A stretch of 64,000 nucleotides of DNA from Candidatus Saccharimonadota bacterium (GCA_905373835.1 CAJPUN010000001.1:186001-250000), one strand, 5' to 3'; shown: positions 50,378 to 59,567, numbered from the stretch's first letter. Translations and numbers: made by a program. The notes: generated from the letters alone by a model not told the origin.

Positions 50378-50910
50378 CACCCGTGTGGCTTGGGCTGATG
50401 GCCGGTTGTTTGCTTGTGCTGCTTGTCTACACACTATGGATGGTACCGCCGCAGCTTGGCAAGACGCTCAGTATGCATATTGAGCAGCGGACGAGGACGG
50501 TGATTGCAGGTAAGATCCTCTTGCCACTGACTGGCCTGAGCCTTGCGCTGTGGGCTGTGCAGTCGGCATTGCCACAAGCGATGCAGCTGCTCCTTCTTAT
50601 CGTGAGCCTTAACTTTTGTGTGATGGGGTTAGTGCCATTTGGCGTGAGCCAGCGGCGCACGCTGATTCACAACATTGCAGCCTGGGGCTGTATACCGGTT
50701 ATTACGATCATTGAGATTCTTATCCTATTGAGTGATGCTTCCTCAGTGGTGCGGGTGGTAACGAGTGGTGCTCTGGTGTGTCAGGCCATTGTTCTTGGTT
50801 GCTACTTCTTTGCCAAGCCATGGCATCGCTATATTATGCTGGTGGGGCAGGCGGTGTATTTTTCGCTTTTTGTGGCGATCGTCTGGGCAATGGAGTATGC
50901 CCATGCCTGA
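50374..50910 (+). CDS. Polytopic membrane protein, unknown
   Basis: A 178-residue protein with five to six hydrophobic helices, for example LGLMAGCLLVLLVYTLWMV near the start and YIMLVGQAVYFSLFVAIVWA at the end. No catalytic motif was recognised. The start overlaps the HAD stop (ATGA), and the stop overlaps the mutM start by 8 bases, so it is translated as part of an HAD-membrane protein-mutM-holA unit. Confidence 0.75.
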   Translation: MTPVWLGLMAGCLLVLLVYTLWMVPPQLGKTLSMHIEQRTRTVIAGKILLPLTGLSLALWAVQSALPQAMQLLLLIVSLNFCVMGLVPFGVSQRRTLIHNIAAWGCIPVITIIEILILLSDASSVVRVVTSGALVCQAIVLGCYFFAKPWHRYIMLVGQAVYFSLFVAIVWAMEYAHA

Positions 50911-51784
50911 GCTTCCTGAAGTTGAGACGATTCGTACGAGCTTAGCTCGCTTGGTGGTGGGGAGGCAGGTTGTGGCAAGCACGGTGTACGACTCACCCAA
51001 GAGCTTCCCCAACGACCCTATGGCGGTGGCGCACTTCCTGCACGGTGCGACCATCACGGCGGTAGAGCGCCGCGCTAAGGTGCTGCTCATCCGCCTGAGC
51101 ACCAACTACACGCTGGTGGTGCACCTCAAGATGACGGGCCAGCTGCTCTTTGTTGGTGAGGAGCGCTGGGGCGGCGGCCACCCAAACGATAGCTTTCTCC
51201 ACGAGCTGCCCGACCGCTTGACGCGGGTGGCGCTGACCTTTGCGGATGGCACGCATTTGTACTTTAATGACCTGCGCAAATTTGGCTGGATGAAGCTCTA
51301 CCCCACACCAGAGGTAGCGCAGCTGCCCTTTATGCAAAAAGTCGGGCCCGAACCGCTTGACCCACACACCACAGCGGCGCAGTTCATCGCGCGCATCCGC
51401 CGGCGCAATGGCACGACCATCAAGGCAGCCATCCTCGACCAAACCACCATCGCTGGTGTGGGCAATATCTATGCCGATGAATCGCTATGGATGACGCAAC
51501 TCCACCCCGCCACGCGAGTACGTATGGTGGATGATGAGCAGCTTGCTGCGCTCTTTGCCCATATTCGGCAGGTGTTACAGCTCAGCATCGACAAGGGCGG
51601 TAGCACCGACCGCAATTACGTCGATGCTGAAGGTAAGAAGGGGAGCTACCTGGCCTTTGCGCAGGTGTTTCGGCGTGAGGGGCAGCCCTGCCCGCGCCAC
51701 CCCGACGTAGAAATTATGAAGATTCGCGTGGCAGGCCGCGGGACGCATATTTGCCCAGTGTGCCAGGTGAAAGTGGGGGAGTAG
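50903..51784 (+). CDS. mutM: Formamidopyrimidine-DNA glycosylase
   Basis: A 293-residue base-excision repair enzyme removing 8-oxoguanine and ring-opened purines. It begins with PELPEVETIRTSL, whose Pro2 is the catalytic nucleophile and Glu3 the acid. The H2TH region shows LDQTTIAGVGNIYADESLW. The C-terminal zinc finger is CPRH...CPVC, with His in place of the second Cys of the usual four-Cys finger, and the conserved RVAGRGTHICP. It overlaps the upstream membrane protein gene by 8 bases and is followed 3 bases later by holA. Confidence 0.96.
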   Translation: MPELPEVETIRTSLARLVVGRQVVASTVYDSPKSFPNDPMAVAHFLHGATITAVERRAKVLLIRLSTNYTLVVHLKMTGQLLFVGEERWGGGHPNDSFLHELPDRLTRVALTFADGTHLYFNDLRKFGWMKLYPTPEVAQLPFMQKVGPEPLDPHTTAAQFIARIRRRNGTTIKAAILDQTTIAGVGNIYADESLWMTQLHPATRVRMVDDEQLAALFAHIRQVLQLSIDKGGSTDRNYVDAEGKKGSYLAFAQVFRREGQPCPRHPDVEIMKIRVAGRGTHICPVCQVKVGE

Positions 51785-51787
51785 CTG

Positions 51788-52729
51788 ATGCTTTATCTTA
51801 TCGTGGGGAAGAATAGCTACGTAGCAGAGCAAGAGCTGGCGAAGATCACTCAGCATGCGCCAGTGCCAGCAGAACACATCGATACTCAGCAGCTTGATGC
51901 CGCGGGCTTGGCTGAGTTGGTGCGCGGCGTGTCGCTCTTTGCGGCGCAGCGGCTCATTGTGCTGCGGCGCCTGTCTGAGCGCCCAGACCTCTGGGAGCAG
52001 CTTGGCCAGTGGGTGCATGATATTCCTGACGAGACGACGCTTGTGCTGGTAGAGCCAGGGCTAGATAAGCGCACCAAAACGTACAAAGCACTGCACAAAG
52101 CCGCGACTATCATCGCTGCTGACCCACTGACCGACCGGCAGCGTCCTGCCGCCGAGCGGTGGCTGCGCCAGCTCGCCAATGCACGCGGCGTGTTGCTGAG
52201 CCCAGCGCATGTGCGCAGTATGGTAGAGCGAGCTCTGGTGCCGGATGAAAAGGGATATGGCGGGTCGATCGACCAGCTGCAGCTGGCGCACGCCATCGAC
52301 GCATTGGCTCAGCTCGAGACTATTACCGATGATGCAATTGCCACCGTGTTGCCACCGGCCCGTGAGTTCTCAGTCTTTGATGTTGTAACCCTCGCAGTAG
52401 AGCGCCGAGGCCCAGCTTTGCGAGCTGCCTTAGATGAGCTGCGCCTGAGTCATGATCCATACCAAACTGCAGCGCTCATCTGGGCGCAGTGGGCTCAGCT
52501 GGCGGCGATTGCATACTATGGCGAGGCAGGGGAGGCAGAGATTGCGCGCGAGCTCTCACTCCACCCCTACGTTGTCAAAAAAACCAAGCCACTCACCACA
52601 CAGGTCACGCCAGCTGATATCCGCACCCTCACCCAGCGTGCTGCCCAGCTCGACGCCGATATGAAGACGACGAGCGTGCCGCCATGGGACGCAGTGGAGA
52701 GCTTCTTGTTTGCGGTGGCGGGGCGGTAG
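51788..52729 (+). CDS. holA: DNA polymerase III delta subunit
   Basis: A 313-residue clamp-loader subunit that opens the beta clamp. It starts with the family pattern MLYLIVGKNSYVAEQELAKI, then SLFAAQRLIVLRRLSE, a lid region without a functional Walker A, the LVLVEPGLDKRTKTYKAL segment and a helical C-terminal collar domain (about 200-313) with REFSVFDVVTLAVERRG. Length and order match HolA. GGGGGAG lies just before the ATG in the mutM end. Confidence 0.88.
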   Translation: MLYLIVGKNSYVAEQELAKITQHAPVPAEHIDTQQLDAAGLAELVRGVSLFAAQRLIVLRRLSERPDLWEQLGQWVHDIPDETTLVLVEPGLDKRTKTYKALHKAATIIAADPLTDRQRPAAERWLRQLANARGVLLSPAHVRSMVERALVPDEKGYGGSIDQLQLAHAIDALAQLETITDDAIATVLPPAREFSVFDVVTLAVERRGPALRAALDELRLSHDPYQTAALIWAQWAQLAAIAYYGEAGEAEIARELSLHPYVVKKTKPLTTQVTPADIRTLTQRAAQLDADMKTTSVPPWDAVESFLFAVAGR

Positions 52730-52823
52730 TGTAGGAGGTGAATTCTTCTTCTCTACTGATTCTGTATCAATTGTGCTAATATTCTATTGAAGACAGCAAC
52801 TCTAACGGAAGGAATTGATCCAC

Positions 52824-53234
52824 ATGCGCGCATTTTTCAAACCACTGCTTGTTCTAGTTGACGCAGGACTCTTATTGTACTGGTTCATGGTAATTACAGA
52901 CTTGTTTCCCAAAGACCTACGCTTCAGAGACTACAGCAATGAGATAGTGCAAGCATGGAATTGGTCTTTCTTTCCGCTCGATGTAGCCGCTGCATTGGTC
53001 GTGTTTCTAGGCGCGTTCTTGATGAATCGAAAAATTGCAGCAGGCGAGCTTGTGCTTATGTTCGGATTGACTTTAACGTTCTGTGCAGGGTTTATGGCGA
53101 TATCATTCTGGGCCTACTACGGAGACTTTGAGATATTCTGGTGGGGAGCTAACTCGATTCTTATGATCGTACCATTACTCGTGTTTGCTAATATGATTTA
53201 TGAAAAAATGAAACCCACACAGGCCATTAACTAG
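52824..53234 (+). CDS. Four-helix membrane protein resembling YvaD/DUF5360
   Basis: A 136-residue protein with four hydrophobic helices. It carries a loop similar to that I recall for Bacillus YvaD (DUF5360): DLRFRDYSNEIVQAWNWSFF then PLDVAAA. Base and codon use are clearly more AT-rich than in flanking genes, with many TTA and AAA/GAT-type codons, suggesting acquisition by transfer. GGAAGGA precedes the ATG at 52824. Function is unknown. Confidence 0.65.
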   Translation: MRAFFKPLLVLVDAGLLLYWFMVITDLFPKDLRFRDYSNEIVQAWNWSFFPLDVAAALVVFLGAFLMNRKIAAGELVLMFGLTLTFCAGFMAISFWAYYGDFEIFWWGANSILMIVPLLVFANMIYEKMKPTQAIN

Positions 53235-53352
53235 TATCTCGTTCGTATTTTTTAAATCATTTCAAGGAAATCGTTATGTGTAGTAACGCTAAAGCATGCT
53301 TCATAAGTATGAGGATGAATCAAGCCTAACGTCTTGCCTAGTGAATATATGG

Positions 53353-53358
53353 TATAAT
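53353..53358 (+). promoter_or_regulatory. -10 element of the four-helix protein gene at 53399
   Basis: TATAAT about 40 bases before the ATG; the -35 box is not clear. Confidence 0.45.
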
Positions 53359-53398
53359 AACGTTATCGCAAACAGTGGCGCAACCTAAGGAGGTATGT

Positions 53399-53920
53399 AT
53401 GGCTACAGTACAGACAACAGTTACCACTCAGACGGTGCACACACAGCAGCATTCGCCAGGGCGGCAGTATGGCGTGCGCGCATGTCTGCTCATTGCGAGC
53501 CTTGCACTGGCTTGCCAGGCATTTATCAATATCTTTCTTGGCTGGCGTGCGTATACCGTTATTTCTTCGAGTGGTGGGCAAATACCGAGCCTCGACTCTA
53601 ATATGACAGTGCCGGCTATCGTGTTTGTCTTTGGTGTTAATCTTGCTGCTCAGGCCATCTATCTTGCCTATACAGCAATTCGTTCCCGAGACATCCGAAG
53701 CAAAGGAAAGCAGGGGATTGCCATCGTCGCCATCCTCGCGTATCCTGTTGCCGACATGGTGAAGTACTCACTCTTCCACCACATTCTCCATACCGGTGTG
53801 CCATACAACACATTCCTTGATGGGCCTGTACCGTGGACGTCTGGGATCGTGCTCACCATCGCTGGTTCGCTCTACTTGTGGTATGTGCTGTTGCGGCCAC
53901 AAAAGAGCGAGTGCCAGTAG
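53399..53920 (+). CDS. Four-helix membrane protein, unknown
   Basis: A 173-residue protein. A Thr/Gln/His-rich cytoplasmic start of about 22 residues is followed by helices ACLLIASLALACQAFINIFL, AIVFVFGVNLAAQAIYLAYT, GIAIVAILAYPVADMVKYSL and GIVLTIAGSLYLWYVLLR. No family was recognised. AAGGAGG (53387-53393) lies 5 bases before the ATG at 53399, which decides against the out-of-frame ATG at 53395. Confidence 0.75.
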   Translation: MATVQTTVTTQTVHTQQHSPGRQYGVRACLLIASLALACQAFINIFLGWRAYTVISSSGGQIPSLDSNMTVPAIVFVFGVNLAAQAIYLAYTAIRSRDIRSKGKQGIAIVAILAYPVADMVKYSLFHHILHTGVPYNTFLDGPVPWTSGIVLTIAGSLYLWYVLLRPQKSECQ

Positions 53921-53940
53921 CCCCTGTGGTGGCCCGGCTC

Positions 53941-53969
53941 TTTACAAATCCTGCGCCATGCCTTATAAT
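53941..53969 (+). promoter_or_regulatory. Promoter of rpsT
   Basis: TTTACA (53941-53946), a 17-base spacer and TATAAT (53964-53969), leaving a leader of about 45 bases. Confidence 0.75.
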
Positions 53970-54020
53970 GAGCGCTTGATTGTAGTACTAACCCATAATA
54001 ATAAGCGATAGAGGAAATTA

Positions 54021-54275
54021 ATGCCCATCATCAAATCAGCTGTCAAACGCATGAAGCAAACGGCTACTCGCCGCCAGCGCAACATTGCCACCAAGCGCGC
54101 CATCAAGGCCAGCACCAAGGCCTTCACTGCTGAGCCAAGCGCTGCCGCCCTGAGCCAGGCCCAGAGCGAGCTCGACAAAGCCGTCAAGAAGGGGTTGCTC
54201 AAGAAAAACACCGCCAGCCGCCGCAAAGCATCGCTCGCCAAGGCTGCCAAGGCTGCTGGCGTCAAGCTTGCGTAA
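54021..54275 (+). CDS. rpsT: Small ribosomal subunit protein bS20
   Basis: An 84-residue basic protein of the 30S subunit. It has the S20 pattern MPIIKSAVKRMKQTATRRQR, then the LDKAVKKGLLKKNTASRRKA region and an Ala/Lys-rich end. Length is typical. It is monocistronic, with its own promoter at 53941-53969, GAGGAAATTA before the ATG and a strong terminator. Confidence 0.96.
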   Translation: MPIIKSAVKRMKQTATRRQRNIATKRAIKASTKAFTAEPSAAALSQAQSELDKAVKKGLLKKNTASRRKASLAKAAKAAGVKLA

Positions 54276-54298
54276 AGCAATAGGCACGAGCATATACC

Positions 54299-54325
54299 AA
54301 AACACCTCGAGGGAGAGGTGTTTTT
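54299..54325 (+). terminator. Intrinsic terminator of rpsT
   Basis: AAAACACCTC, loop GAGGGA, GAGGTG, then TTTTT. Confidence 0.92.
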
Positions 54326-54513
54326 GTATGTAGGCTAGGGTAACTGTTATGAAATAGTGTGAGATATAAGGATCACACATTTTGGGGATTTTTGCACAAA
54401 GAAAGGTGCTATACTTCGCATAGCTACCTCTGTTAACTGTGACTTGCCATTGACGAAACGAAATTACTTATGGTAGGATAGATGGAGTTTTGGGTAAGGC
54501 AAAAGTAGGAGCT

Positions 54514-56058
54514 ATGGACGAGATAAAGGTGCGGCAACAAATTATCGACAAACTAGGTGAGAGTAATAATATTTTGGTGGCGGTTAACGCCCACCCCACG
54601 GTAGATGAGCTGAGTGCGGCACTGGGGTTGACGCTTTTGCTCAACAAGCTCGACAAGCACGCCACAGCTGTCTTTAGTGGGGATGTGCCAACGGCAGTGG
54701 GCTTTTTGGAGCCAGAGCGTACCTTTGAGAGCACGGTGGATAGTCTGCGAGATTTCATCATTGCCCTTGATAAGGAAAAGGCCGACCATTTGCGCTATAA
54801 GCTCGATGGCGACCTCGTTAAGATTTTCATTACGCCATACCGCGCGACGATTAGCCAGAGTGATTTGGAATTTAGCCAGGGCGATTACAATGTGCAGTTC
54901 GTCGTGACGATCGGTGTGCGCAGCGAGGATGACCTCGACCCAGCGCTCAAAGGGCATGGCCGCATCCTGCGCGAGTCGCCAGTGGCAGCGCTACATATTG
55001 ATGCGCCAGGTACGTTGGGCAATATCGTCTGGACGGATCCTCAGGCTAGCAGCTATAGTGAGCTCGCGGCAAGCCTCGCCCAGGGCTTTGATAATACGGA
55101 TGATGAGCAGCCGCTCTTGGACAAGCATATTGCCACGGCCTTTTTGACTGGTATTGTAGCGGCCACCGAGCGCTTTAGTAACGAAAAGACTACCTCGCGT
55201 GTTATGACCCTCGCCGCGCAATTGATGAGTGCTGGTGGTGACCAGCAGCTGATTGCGGCCAAGCTCGCCGAAGCCAAGCAGCTCGCTGCAGGCCCAATGC
55301 CTGCCAAGCCTGCCAGCAAGAAGCCTGCTCAGGCAAATAACAAAGATAAGTCACTCGTCATCTCGCACAACGCTGAAGCTGGAAAAAAAAAGTTAAGCCA
55401 GACCGACGCCGACGAAGCTGAGCTAGCCCAGCAACTGGCCAAGAATAATCCGCAGCCCGAGCCCGCGCCAGCCCCGCGCCGCTCATCAGGACGCAACGGC
55501 AGCGCCGAGCCATGGCGTCAGCCCATTGAAACGCCGCTGAGTGAGCCAAGCCTGGGTGGCACACTTAATGCTACGACCAAGCAAGCAGCTGATGACAAGC
55601 GCCGCGAGCGCGAGAATGGCCGCAACAAGACCATCCTCTCGCACAAGGGTGGGCGCTACCTCGACAGCGATGACACACCAGGTAGCCAAGCGCCGCTCAA
55701 TGCTGCCACGGCAGCACTCGACCATGAGCCAACCGTCCCCAATGTGAATGATATGCCGCGTGTGCCGATGGCTCACAACGACGACATCCTTCCGCCGCCA
55801 ACGGGCAAAGAAACCCTGGCCGACCTCGACGCCAAGCACCGTGCCGCGCCAGCTGATGATGCCGAAGGGCCAGCTCTGCCGCCACTGCCACCAATGCCAG
55901 ATTTCTCTAGCTTGCCACCATTGCCACCAGGCGTGCCACCGCTGCCTGGCCCTGATGCCGATAACCCCATGGCTCAGCTCGATGCTGCGCTCCAATCTGA
56001 GGCTAAGGCCAAGAAAGACCAAGCCAACCCATCGCAGTTCCACGTACCGGAGAAGTAG
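54514..56058 (+). CDS. DHH-like (probably non-catalytic) protein with long Pro-rich tail
   Basis: A 514-residue protein. Residues about 1-240 resemble the DHH phosphoesterase fold: NNILVAVNAHPTVDELSAAL, then AVFSGDVP, and a helical SELAASLAQGF region. Metal-binding motifs are degraded: HPTVDELSA instead of NPDxDAxGS, and no DHH triplet. The second half is disordered, ending in repeated Pro/Leu motifs (LPPLPPMPDFSSLPPLPPG). AGGAG precedes the ATG at 54514; a TTG at 54490 is an alternative. TTGACG (54448) and TAGGAT form a likely promoter. It may bind nucleotides or act as a scaffold. Confidence 0.65.
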   Translation: MDEIKVRQQIIDKLGESNNILVAVNAHPTVDELSAALGLTLLLNKLDKHATAVFSGDVPTAVGFLEPERTFESTVDSLRDFIIALDKEKADHLRYKLDGDLVKIFITPYRATISQSDLEFSQGDYNVQFVVTIGVRSEDDLDPALKGHGRILRESPVAALHIDAPGTLGNIVWTDPQASSYSELAASLAQGFDNTDDEQPLLDKHIATAFLTGIVAATERFSNEKTTSRVMTLAAQLMSAGGDQQLIAAKLAEAKQLAAGPMPAKPASKKPAQANNKDKSLVISHNAEAGKKKLSQTDADEAELAQQLAKNNPQPEPAPAPRRSSGRNGSAEPWRQPIETPLSEPSLGGTLNATTKQAADDKRRERENGRNKTILSHKGGRYLDSDDTPGSQAPLNAATAALDHEPTVPNVNDMPRVPMAHNDDILPPPTGKETLADLDAKHRAAPADDAEGPALPPLPPMPDFSSLPPLPPGVPPLPGPDADNPMAQLDAALQSEAKAKKDQANPSQFHVPEK

Positions 56059-56100
56059 GGGGCTACTGGCTTTTGCCACTATTGTGAGGAACGACAAGAC

Positions 56101-56126
56101 AAACCGGCCATATTTGGCCGGTTTTA
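56101..56126 (+). terminator. Intrinsic terminator of the DHH-like gene
   Basis: AAACCGGCC, loop ATATTT, GGCCGGTTT, then TAAT. Confidence 0.88.
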
Positions 56127-56227
56127 ATATGAAATACTGATTGGACAGGTAATTAACGAGAAACGTATGAGATCACCTTCAACCAGACCCTTCATGTATC
56201 AGGAAGGTACAGGTAGTATCAACTCAT

Positions 56228-56446
56228 TTACGAATCCAACTGTCCGTTGGAGGGAGCTTGTTCTCGTGGAAACCCCAGTTGTATAGCAGTCGCAAGAGCG
56301 TCCGCTGCCAGCTCGTCGTTGAGCTCACGTGCTGTTTCTATTGGTATGCCATACTCTCTAGATACCATCTCGTCGAGCTCTACTGTTGCGGTATCTCTTT
56401 CGGGTGTTTTGTCTTGATCTTGACTGTGTGGACTGAATGTTTCCAT
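56228..56446 (-). CDS. Small acidic protein, unknown
   Basis: A 72-residue protein without cysteine or membrane helix. A polar N-terminus (SPHSQDQDKTPERDTATVEL) precedes a helical part (IPIETARELNDELAADALAT). AGAAGGAG lies 9 bases before the ATG. A minus-strand TTGACA (complement of 56511-56516) may be its -35 box. No family was recognised. Confidence 0.6.
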   Translation of the reverse strand: METFSPHSQDQDKTPERDTATVELDEMVSREYGIPIETARELNDELAADALATAIQLGFPREQAPSNGQLDS

Positions 56447-56604
56447 ACCAATGGCTCCTTCTAAATCTTACTATGCTAGTATCTTGAGAATTACACACTA
56501 TATACTATTTGTCAACGTCTCCTGCGGTACTGTCATGCAAGAAAAGCATACCAACTGAGGACAATACAATCTCATAATCTTTATCATCATGCTATACTAA
56601 CCAC

Positions 56605-57309
56605 ATGACGCACCAAACATCTGATTCATCATATAACCGCATTCTCCATATCGACAAGCCAGCTGGTATGACGAGTTTTGGGGTGGTGGCGCGGGTGCGG
56701 CGGGTGCTGAGTCAGCAGGCTGGCAAGAAGGTGAAGGTGGGGCACTGTGGTACGCTTGACCCCTTTGCGACGGGCCTTTTGCTGCTGGTGACGGGCACGG
56801 AATGCCGCAATGCCATGCGCTACACTAAGCTCGACAAGACGTACGAAGCGACGATCATCCTGGGCCAAACCAGCACCACGGGCGACCCAGAAGGGGAGAT
56901 TGCTCCCTATCTGCCGGAAGATACTAAGGATCCTATCACACCGCCATCACGTCAGCAGATTGATAAGGTGCTGCAGCACTTCATTGGTGAGATTCGCCAG
57001 CGGCCACCAATCTTTAGTGCCATCAAAATTAATGGCCAGCGGGCCTATAAGCTCGCGCGCGATGGTAAAGAGGTGGAGTTGCCAGAGCGCACCATTACGA
57101 TCCACTCACTAGAGGTGCTGGAGTATCAGTATCCGCGGCTCGTCATTCGCACGCGGGTGAGCAGTGGCACATACATCCGCAGCCTGGCGGTAGATATTGG
57201 CACGCAGCTTGGCACGGGGGCGTACTGCGCGGCGCTGCGGCGTACGGCGATTGCCGATTGGTCAGTAGTAGAGGCGCAGCGGCTGCAGGATTTTGGAATT
57301 GTTGATTAG
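56605..57309 (+). CDS. truB: tRNA pseudouridine-55 synthase
   Basis: A 234-residue enzyme isomerising U55 in the T loop of most tRNAs. It has the TruB start LHIDKPAGMTSFGVVARVRR and the catalytic Asp52 in GTLDPFATGLL, followed by the KTYEATIILGQ strand and RVSSGTYIRSLAVDIG. It is shorter than E. coli TruB because the C-terminal PUA domain is reduced or absent. TATACT lies exactly 6 bases before the ATG, predicting a leaderless mRNA. Confidence 0.95.
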   Translation: MTHQTSDSSYNRILHIDKPAGMTSFGVVARVRRVLSQQAGKKVKVGHCGTLDPFATGLLLLVTGTECRNAMRYTKLDKTYEATIILGQTSTTGDPEGEIAPYLPEDTKDPITPPSRQQIDKVLQHFIGEIRQRPPIFSAIKINGQRAYKLARDGKEVELPERTITIHSLEVLEYQYPRLVIRTRVSSGTYIRSLAVDIGTQLGTGAYCAALRRTAIADWSVVEAQRLQDFGIVD

Positions 57310-57343
57310 TCATACACAATAAATAAAGAAGCGAGGAATACCG

Positions 57344-58042
57344 ATGAACATCACGCTACACACGGGCACGACCACCGCAACTATCACCACAAGCGGCGCG
57401 TATATCACTAGCCTGGCTGACGAGCATGGGGATGTATTCTACCCACTGCAGCAGCTCACGACCTCTGATGGCGAGCGCAAAACGCGCGGTGGCTGCCACG
57501 TTTGCCTGCCCAACTTCGGCCCGGGCGGAGCGAGTGGCTTGGCGCAGCATGGCTTTGGCCGCACCAGCCAGTGGCAGGTGGTGGAGCACACCAGCGACCG
57601 AGTGGAGCTCATGCTGCAGGGGAGCGATGCTTATGCTGGGCTGGAGTCTCGCTTGGTGTATACAGTGGCGGAGCATCAGCTTGCAATGCAGCTCAGGCTG
57701 GTGAATATTGGCGAGGATGAACTGCTCGTGGCGCCAGCCTTCCACCCGTATTTTGTGTATGATGATGTGCCAGTGCTGGATAGCCAGCCATTAGCCGACC
57801 TCGCGCCGCTCGCCGATACGATCTTCGTTGATGGGCCCACGCACCAGCTTGCCACGGGCCGGCGCACCATTACGCTACAGAGCGAGGGATTACCTCGCTG
57901 GGCGGTCTGGACAGATGGGCTGGGCCCGTACCTCTGTGTTGAGCCAACACACAGTGGCAACTCCTTCGCCGATAGCCCGTCTCGTGCCACAGTACTAGTG
58001 CCGGGGCAGACGGCGCAGTATGGCGTGCGGGTGGAGTGGTAA
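57344..58042 (+). CDS. Aldose 1-epimerase (galactose mutarotase) family protein
   Basis: A 232-residue beta-sandwich enzyme interconverting alpha and beta anomers of hexoses or hexose 6-phosphates. The family signatures are NFGPGGASGLAQHGFGRTSQ with the first His, VAPAFHPYF with the catalytic His, and CVEPTHSGNSF with the catalytic Glu. It is somewhat shorter than GalM. GAGGAA precedes the ATG. It follows truB by 34 bases and may be co-transcribed. Confidence 0.88.
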   Translation: MNITLHTGTTTATITTSGAYITSLADEHGDVFYPLQQLTTSDGERKTRGGCHVCLPNFGPGGASGLAQHGFGRTSQWQVVEHTSDRVELMLQGSDAYAGLESRLVYTVAEHQLAMQLRLVNIGEDELLVAPAFHPYFVYDDVPVLDSQPLADLAPLADTIFVDGPTHQLATGRRTITLQSEGLPRWAVWTDGLGPYLCVEPTHSGNSFADSPSRATVLVPGQTAQYGVRVEW

Positions 58043-58090
58043 AGTTTGCTGTAGGGAGTGGTGGAGTTTGGAGATTTTAGTAGTCTTAAG

Positions 58091-58120
58091 TTGACACCAC
58101 TACCCAATAATGGCTATAGT
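58091..58120 (+). promoter_or_regulatory. Strong promoter giving a leaderless mRNA for the gene at 58127
   Basis: TTGACA (58091-58096), an 18-base spacer and TATAGT (58115-58120), then exactly 6 bases to the ATG. Confidence 0.7.
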
Positions 58121-58126
58121 GGAATT

Positions 58127-59464
58127 ATGAACCATAACATACCACCATCCGAGCATCATACCAATGGGGAGTTCCAGGCCTCGCCAGAGAGTCTTAATAG
58201 GCTACTAGCAGAGGGGTGGTATACGCTTTATCTCTATGGTGAGCCATACGAAGAGCCGCCAGTAGCCCCATCATATGGCGACACGTGGCACCGGGGGTAT
58301 CGTGTGGAGCTGCCAGATGATGTCGTCCGGAAGATATTTATTGATCAAGGTAGTGATGAGATGATTGCCGTACCAGATGACTACGAGCAGAGCGATACGG
58401 GGCGACGCCTCCAATATCCGCAGCAAATTGCCTTCCGCTCCTCGTGTATGCGTAATAATCAGCCGACTGGCGATGAGCTCTTTCTTGATATAAAAACCCA
58501 GGTTCCTATCCGGAACTCCGATGAGGCGCTCACTATTGCTCGCACATACGTCGTCCGTAAGGGCGACGGAGAGAGAGGCGCAACTGGCACACAAGAAGTA
58601 GAGTATTCGATTGGTCATAAGCGGATTAGCCCGACTAATCTCCAGCCACACACAGAAGGAACTTTGACGGTAGAGGATGTACAGAAATTGCTTGATGACC
58701 GTCGAGCACTCGACACCCCAATAACAGACGACGATGTCCGCCGCCTTGAAGATGTGCTTGATAAAATACCAAAGCTCGCAGAAAACAGCGGCCCACGTGA
58801 TAGAGTGCGCTACCCCTACGAGAATACCCCAAGCTTTATGGATATGGAGTGCTATGCAACACAGCTCGAGCAGTGTTTGCGGAGGCCTGAGAATCAGCAA
58901 CTCCAAGCACTCATCGATAGAGGCAAGCCGCTGATCGATATACCAATAACGCACCGCGAAGCTGCGCCTGATCTTGTGTGGCCAACAGCAGAGAATACCC
59001 AAGGAGTCGACTACCAATCGCCATTCCCCGACGCAGAGACATTCTTCGCCGCGCTCGATATCAGCGAATTTATCGATAGTGACATTGGCAATATGCGCCT
59101 CTTACTCACCGAGCCATTCTATGACCCAGAGAGCGATACTGATTATTATGCCGTTGCCTATCGGGGCAAGCCAGCCCGCCGCCGCGCGCATTGTATTGCG
59201 CCCGAGCTGGTGGAGACGCTTCGGCAATTTTATACCGCACTCGATGCCCGCTACCCTGCACGGACGGGCAACAAGGTGGGCAAGCGGCGTGAGCTCCTTG
59301 CGATGGGTCAGAACCACAGTGCCATTGCACAGGCAACCTTCCAATATTACAACCTGATGCGGCTGCTAGTGACCAAAGATGACATCAAGCAGCAAGCAGC
59401 GCTGCTTGGCCAGGAGAATAATGACACCATCATCACCCAGGCCCACCAAGCACTCCTTCGGTAG
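58127..59464 (+). CDS. Unknown soluble protein
   Basis: A 445-residue acidic protein without signal peptide or membrane helix. Segments that stand out are LNRLLAEGWYTLYLYGEPYE near the start, a helix VEDVQKLLDDRRALDTPITD in the middle, and a basic C-terminal part KVGKRRELLAMGQNHSAIAQ. No family was recognised. The ATG at 58127 is strongly supported by a complete promoter whose -10 box lies exactly 6 bases upstream. Confidence 0.65.
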   Translation: MNHNIPPSEHHTNGEFQASPESLNRLLAEGWYTLYLYGEPYEEPPVAPSYGDTWHRGYRVELPDDVVRKIFIDQGSDEMIAVPDDYEQSDTGRRLQYPQQIAFRSSCMRNNQPTGDELFLDIKTQVPIRNSDEALTIARTYVVRKGDGERGATGTQEVEYSIGHKRISPTNLQPHTEGTLTVEDVQKLLDDRRALDTPITDDDVRRLEDVLDKIPKLAENSGPRDRVRYPYENTPSFMDMECYATQLEQCLRRPENQQLQALIDRGKPLIDIPITHREAAPDLVWPTAENTQGVDYQSPFPDAETFFAALDISEFIDSDIGNMRLLLTEPFYDPESDTDYYAVAYRGKPARRRAHCIAPELVETLRQFYTALDARYPARTGNKVGKRRELLAMGQNHSAIAQATFQYYNLMRLLVTKDDIKQQAALLGQENNDTIITQAHQALLR

Positions 59465-59530
59465 TGGACGCCAGCTAGGGAAGGGGTGTGAGCGCTGCTG
59501 ATGAGGTTTCGAAACCTAAGTGCTATTACA

Positions 59531-59559
59531 TTGACACCACGCCGCCCTCCTGCTACAAT
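59531..59559 (+). promoter_or_regulatory. Promoter of rpsO
   Basis: TTGACA (59531-59536), a 17-base spacer and TACAAT (59554-59559). The ATG is 8 bases further, so the leader would be only one or two bases. Confidence 0.8.
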
Positions 59560-59567
59560 ACACCAGT

